Shown here piece by piece: positions 33,064-36,606 of a stretch of 36,606 nt of DNA; position 1 is the stretch's first letter; every line of letters starts with the position of its first letter. The position numbers and the translations under genes are program-made. This DNA comes from Candidatus Wallbacteria bacterium (GTDB lineage: Bacteria > Muiribacteriota > JAQTZZ01): contig JAQTZZ010000038.1 of NCBI GenBank assembly GCA_028687545.1, positions 1-36,606 on the forward strand, given 5' to 3'. The notes beneath the pieces were generated by a model. That model made no database searches. It was not told the DNA's origin and saw nothing but the letters and a program-made list of their open reading frames with translations.

Positions 33064-33186
33064 AATGAAAGAAGTTTGTAAGTTGGTAAGAGAGTAAGTT
33101 TGTAAGATGGTAAGTTTGTAAGATGGTAAGTTAAAAGAAATAGCTTCGTAACTTAAAAACTTAAAATCTTATAAACTTATAAACCT
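33064..33186. repeat. Inverted array of 8-nt units, copy 2
   Basis: It begins with the same 17 nt as the array at 18898. Units agttggta, agagagta, agtttgta and agatggta follow in register, then a spacer (aaaagaaatagct) and degenerate reverse-complement units (cgtaactt, aaaaactt, ataaactt, ataaacc). It lies directly before ackA, whose ribosome site starts 25 nt later. Confidence 0.8.
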
Positions 33187-33220
33187 GTATTATTATTACT
33201 AAATGACTTCGGAGGGTTTT

Positions 33221-34423
33221 GTGAAAGTACTTGTGTTAAATTGCGGCAGTTCCTCGGTAAAGTACCAGCTTCTGGAAATGGACACAGAAGATGTGATCGC
33301 CAAGGGACTGATCGAACGTGTGGGCAAAAATGACGCCATCATCAATCATTCTCCCAAAGGGCATCCCAAAGTGAATTACGTTGCTCCAGTCCTGTCCCAC
33401 AAAGTCGCGGTGGAGCAGATGATCAAAGAGCTCACTCACAAGGATTACGGAGTAATCAAGGATAAAGATGAGATTGTGGCTGTCGGACATCGGCTTGTAC
33501 ACGGCGCGGAAAAATTCGCCCATTCGGTGCTGATCAACCAGGAAGTGATTTCAAAGATGGAGGAATGCATCGAACTCGCTCCCCTGCACAACCCTCCAAA
33601 CATCATGGGTGTCAAGATCATGCAGGAACTGCTGCCCGGCAAGCCACAGGTAGGAGTTTTCGATACTGCCTTTCATCAGACTATGCCGGATTACGCTTAT
33701 CTTTATGGGCTTCCATACGAATTCTATAAAAAATATGGAGTCAGGCGATACGGTTTTCACGGCACCAGCCATTTCTATGTGGCCAACGTGGCAGCCCAGA
33801 AAGAAGGAAAAAACATCAATGATCTCAAGATCATCACGATCCATCTGGGAAACGGCGCCAGCATCACAGCTGTGGATCACGGAAAGTCAGTGGACACCAG
33901 TATGGGATTGACTCCACTGGAAGGACTGGTAATGGGTACCCGTTGCGGTGATATTGATCCGGCCATCCCATTTTACCTGGGACGCAAACTGAAGCTGGGG
34001 CTTTCCGAACTTGACGATCTGCTGAACAAGAAAAGCGGGATGCTGGGTATTTCCATGCTTTCCAACGACATGCGTGAAATCGAATCCAGGATGACTGATG
34101 AGAAAGATCCTCACTGCACACTGGCGATGAAAATATACTGCTACAGGATCAGAAAATACCTCGGTGCCTATGCCGCAGCCATGGGGGGACTGGATGTGGT
34201 GGTCTTCACGGCTGGAGTTGGAGAAAACAGTCCTGTGACCCGCGCGATGGTCTGTGAAAACCTTGAGTTCTTGGGGCTCAAAATTGATAAAACAGTAAAC
34301 AATGCCCGCGGATTCGTAAAATTCTCAACCCCGGATTCCAGGGTCAGTGTTTATGCGATTCCCACCAACGAGGAACTGGTAATTGGAAGGGACACGAAGA
34401 GAATCGTCGAAAATAAAATGTAG
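33221..34423 (+). CDS. ackA: Acetate kinase
   Basis: Acetate kinase makes ATP and acetate from acetyl phosphate in fermentation. This 400-aa ASKHA-fold enzyme shows VLVLNCGSSSVKYQLLE, VGHRLVHGAEKF, LAPLHNPPNIMGV, VFDTAFHQTMP, RRYGFHGTSH, IHLGNGASITAV, DTSMGLTPLEGLVMGTRCGDIDP and FTAGVGENSP, all catalytic blocks intact. GTG 33221, five nt after cggaggg, gives the canonical N-terminus and is preferred to the ATG six codons earlier. The stop codon TAG lies inside the palindromic repeat at 34420. Phosphotransacetylase is not in the window. Confidence 0.97.
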   Translation: MKVLVLNCGSSSVKYQLLEMDTEDVIAKGLIERVGKNDAIINHSPKGHPKVNYVAPVLSHKVAVEQMIKELTHKDYGVIKDKDEIVAVGHRLVHGAEKFAHSVLINQEVISKMEECIELAPLHNPPNIMGVKIMQELLPGKPQVGVFDTAFHQTMPDYAYLYGLPYEFYKKYGVRRYGFHGTSHFYVANVAAQKEGKNINDLKIITIHLGNGASITAVDHGKSVDTSMGLTPLEGLVMGTRCGDIDPAIPFYLGRKLKLGLSELDDLLNKKSGMLGISMLSNDMREIESRMTDEKDPHCTLAMKIYCYRIRKYLGAYAAAMGGLDVVVFTAGVGENSPVTRAMVCENLEFLGLKIDKTVNNARGFVKFSTPDSRVSVYAIPTNEELVIGRDTKRIVENKM

Positions 34424-34447
34424 GGGTGAACGGCCGTTCGCCCTTAC
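34420..34447. repeat. GTAG...CTAC palindrome, copy 4, spanning the ackA stop
   Basis: gtaggggtgaacgg pairs with ccgttcgcccttac over all 14 positions (two G-T pairs). The first bases overlap the last codon and TAG stop of ackA. It matches copy 3 in size and end sequence. Confidence 0.8.
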
Positions 34448-34469
34448 GAAGAGGCACCGCAAGGATCTG

Positions 34470-35375
34470 ATGGATACCAGCCAGTTGAAAAATATTTATC
34501 TTGGATGCACCTACAGCGACGAAGAAATCCTGGAAACCTTACAATCCTATCTGGATCGAAGGCTGGCAGTCAGGTTTCTGCGTGACCGGGCTGAATTGAA
34601 TAAGGTGGTTCTCGTTTACAGTCTTCTGGAATGGAAGGAAACACAATTTTCCGAACAGGAGATGACCTACGATGATGCGAACGGAGAATATAAGGCCTTC
34701 ATCGACCTGGGACAGCACCGTTCAGCCTGCTGGAGATTCAGAGTGCATGAAGGGGAAACGATCCGCTGGGAAGACAGAAACCAGCGCAACTGGTTCGTCA
34801 ACACCAGTTCAGGCATCTGTTTCTCGCGCTTCCAGGACATTCCCGCAAGAACGGCCCGGCTTCTGGCTGACGGAAAGATCGTCGCCTGGTTCCAGGGTGG
34901 TTCCGAGTTCGGGAGCCGCGCACTCGGAAACCGCAGCATCCTGGCTGATCCGCGCGATCCTCAGATGAAAGACAAGCTCAATCAGAGGGTCAAACACAGG
35001 GAATGGTTCAGGCCATTCGCTCCTTCCTGCCTGGCTGAATATGCGGCAAATTATTTCGATCCGCCCGGTCCGTCGCCATATATGATGACTGTTTCGGGCG
35101 TCCTGCCTGATAAATGCAGCCTGATCCCTGCTGTGGTGCATGTGGACGGCACTGCCAGGCTGCAGACTGTGGAAAAAGACCAGAACCCCTTGTTCTACTC
35201 CCTGATCGATGAATTCCGCAGGATCACCGGTATCCCGATGCTCCTTAACACCTCGTTCAATCACTCGGACGAACCGATCGTGGAAACCCCGCGGGACAGC
35301 CTGGCCTGTTTCTTGAATACTGGGATCGATTGCCTGGTGATGCACGATTTCCTGATCTGGAAGAAGGAAATATGA
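34470..35375 (+). CDS. NodU/CmcH-type carbamoyltransferase C-terminal domain protein
   Basis: This 301-aa protein matches the C-terminal ATP/carbamoyl-adenylate domain of NodU/CmcH O-carbamoyltransferases. The start IYLGCTYSDEEILETLQSYL is that domain's usual beginning. Then comes a stretch of about 90 residues (40-125) not typical of the family, before LLADGKIVAWFQGGSEFGSRALGNRSILADPR (135 on), KHREWFRPFAPSCL and MLLNTSFNHSDEPIVETP. The large N-terminal Kae1-like domain is missing altogether. Ser replaces Pro in FGPRAL. ATG 34470 has aaggat upstream. The stop overlaps the next start (ATGA). It may be a stand-alone transferase or work with another chain. Confidence 0.8.
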   Translation: MDTSQLKNIYLGCTYSDEEILETLQSYLDRRLAVRFLRDRAELNKVVLVYSLLEWKETQFSEQEMTYDDANGEYKAFIDLGQHRSACWRFRVHEGETIRWEDRNQRNWFVNTSSGICFSRFQDIPARTARLLADGKIVAWFQGGSEFGSRALGNRSILADPRDPQMKDKLNQRVKHREWFRPFAPSCLAEYAANYFDPPGPSPYMMTVSGVLPDKCSLIPAVVHVDGTARLQTVEKDQNPLFYSLIDEFRRITGIPMLLNTSFNHSDEPIVETPRDSLACFLNTGIDCLVMHDFLIWKKEI

Positions 35376-36606
35376 AGATCCTGCTCATGATTCTGATTCT
35401 GACCTTCAGCAGGCAGTCCTTTGCAGATGTCAGGCGGATCGAAATTCCAATCGGGCATATTGCAGATGATTTCACCACATCCGAGAGTTATATCGAAAAA
35501 GACACTGGTATATCATCCGGATGTACGGGTTTCAATAATAAACTTGAAACCGGAGAAATCCTTTTTTACCCGCACCTCTCTAAATATGCTAATGTTGCTC
35601 CTCCAAACGCTAGTGGTGAAATCGTCTTGTCGGGCGATGTCTGTGACATCCCGTTCGGCAGGGTGATCATGCTGCGGCAGACAGGCAGCGAATGGTATGA
35701 CATGTCTGCAGCAGGTTCCTTAACCGGAGTTTCAGATCAGCGGATCGACGGCAAGGTTCCCCAGTTTTTCGCAGGCCAGCCTGTGCTGATCAGAATGGAT
35801 AACCCGCTGGCATACGAAAACATGGGTTTCAATTACCCTTTCAATATCTTCGATGCTACTTATGGATGGAAAAGTTCGACGAATTATTTCTATTCCCCGA
35901 GGCAGGTGTTCTGGAAGTCGATCGCAGATGCCAGTGGAAATGTGAAAATCGCTTACAATTTTGATGTCAACAACCGCAGCATGGGATTCGATGAATACAC
36001 AAACTGGAATGAAACTGACGCTCCTTCAGTCAATACTTATCCATACTGGGCTTATGTACCGATGAAGATTCCTAGTCAGCATGTCCACAATTCCTACTAT
36101 ACCAATCCTCCATATACACCGTTTCCAGCACCAGCTGGATTTACTGTCGACCATCAATGGGACACTCTGGGATACAGCGACATGATCAGCAGGGCACGTT
36201 TTTACTGCACGCTCAAGGACCTGAATCGCGGGCTGGACAGAGCTGAAAGATGGGTTCCGGGCTTAGGCACGCAATGGAGCGGCTATCAGCTCAAGATTCT
36301 GAGCCGTTTCAAGGGTTACGCAGATTACGGAGTGCTGGACATGATCCTGGCTGCACCCAGGCCCAAGGGACTGGTGCGCTGGCTGAACGTGAACATCAGC
36401 CATGCTGTGACTTCTTTTTCAGGTTCAAAGGAATGGTTTGGCAGCGATGAAGTTTTCTACAACGAGCTTTGCGCAGCGAGCACCAGCCGGACTGAGCGGG
36501 AGAAATATGTCGGACCCCTGACAGCCGGTCAGGCTGAAATGGCCTGCCTGTTTCCTCAAATGAACACCTATTCGAATCCTTCCAACGAATATCTGATGTT
36601 CGATCC
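35372..36606 (+). CDS. Secreted protein of unknown function, 3-prime end outside window
   Basis: An open frame of 411 complete codons runs without stop from ATG 35372 to the window edge. The N-terminus ILLMILILTFSRQSFADV is a clear signal peptide with cleavage after SFA. The mature part is rich in Tyr, Trp, Phe, Asn and Pro (NYPFNIFDATYGWKSSTNYF, NSYYTNPPYTPFPAPAGF), as in extracellular or surface beta-rich proteins. I recognise no domain. It overlaps the carbamoyltransferase-domain gene by four nt with gaagga as ribosome site, so the two are co-expressed. Confidence 0.85.
   Translation, partial: MKILLMILILTFSRQSFADVRRIEIPIGHIADDFTTSESYIEKDTGISSGCTGFNNKLETGEILFYPHLSKYANVAPPNASGEIVLSGDVCDIPFGRVIMLRQTGSEWYDMSAAGSLTGVSDQRIDGKVPQFFAGQPVLIRMDNPLAYENMGFNYPFNIFDATYGWKSSTNYFYSPRQVFWKSIADASGNVKIAYNFDVNNRSMGFDEYTNWNETDAPSVNTYPYWAYVPMKIPSQHVHNSYYTNPPYTPFPAPAGFTVDHQWDTLGYSDMISRARFYCTLKDLNRGLDRAERWVPGLGTQWSGYQLKILSRFKGYADYGVLDMILAAPRPKGLVRWLNVNISHAVTSFSGSKEWFGSDEVFYNELCAASTSRTEREKYVGPLTAGQAEMACLFPQMNTYSNPSNEYLMFD

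Overview
The window looks like a chromosomal segment from an anaerobic, Gram-negative-type bacterium of a poorly sampled lineage. The evidence is a two-subunit-type glycyl-tRNA synthetase alpha chain, a strict-anaerobe oxygen-defence cluster (rubrerythrin, desulfoferrodoxin, diiron flavoprotein, rubredoxin fusion), acetate kinase, an orphan FlhF, many secreted or TPR/HEAT/ankyrin/VWA proteins, and several multi-domain fusions. The style resembles candidate phyla such as Wallbacteria or Riflebacteria. That placement is an impression; no marker phylogeny was possible.

Left part (1-4.9 kb): glyQ without glyS beside it, a decayed HEPN reading frame, an intact HEPN/MNT toxin-antitoxin-like pair, a PKD plus beta-propeller envelope protein and a small unknown protein. 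Two inverted copies of a 39-nt hairpin repeat bracket glyQ, the HEPN/MNT pair and the envelope protein. From 4.9 to 11.5 kb one co-directional run holds flhF, a WbpD-like sugar N-acetyltransferase, a secreted TPR lytic transglycosylase, a radical SAM/SPASM-TPR-SGNH fusion and a small membrane protein, which together suggest cell-surface modification. A convergent ankyrin protein with a pilin-like head and a large U32 peptidase/rRNA-hydroxylase homologue follow.

Middle part (15-22 kb): a 126-nt palindromic element, then a minus-strand group rpoZ, tandem-VWA protein, panE. Divergent from it is the redox cluster: rubrerythrin, a TM1266-like small regulator, desulfoferrodoxin, ROO/FprA, Hrb and an AhpD-like protein. 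Together they would remove superoxide, peroxide and oxygen with rubredoxin domains as electron carriers.

Right part (22-36.6 kb): a promoter drives a 135-aa unknown protein and a 1301-aa TPR-membrane-TPR-Ser/Thr kinase. A 46-aa zinc-ribbon protein with its own terminator lies on the minus strand. A near-consensus promoter then starts a tight five-gene run: purD, a single-AAA ClpC-like ATPase, a PyrR-like phosphoribosyltransferase, a 671-aa HEAT-repeat protein and a HEAT plus zinc-ribbon protein. It is the best candidate here for an undescribed functional unit. ackA, a reduced NodU/CmcH-type carbamoyltransferase domain and a secreted protein cut by the window end complete the segment.

Three families of dispersed non-coding repeats occupy intergenic space: GTAG...CTAC palindromes (four copies), inverted arrays of 8-nt units (two copies) and one 126-nt palindrome. 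No tRNA, rRNA, CRISPR array, IS element or transposase gene was recognised.
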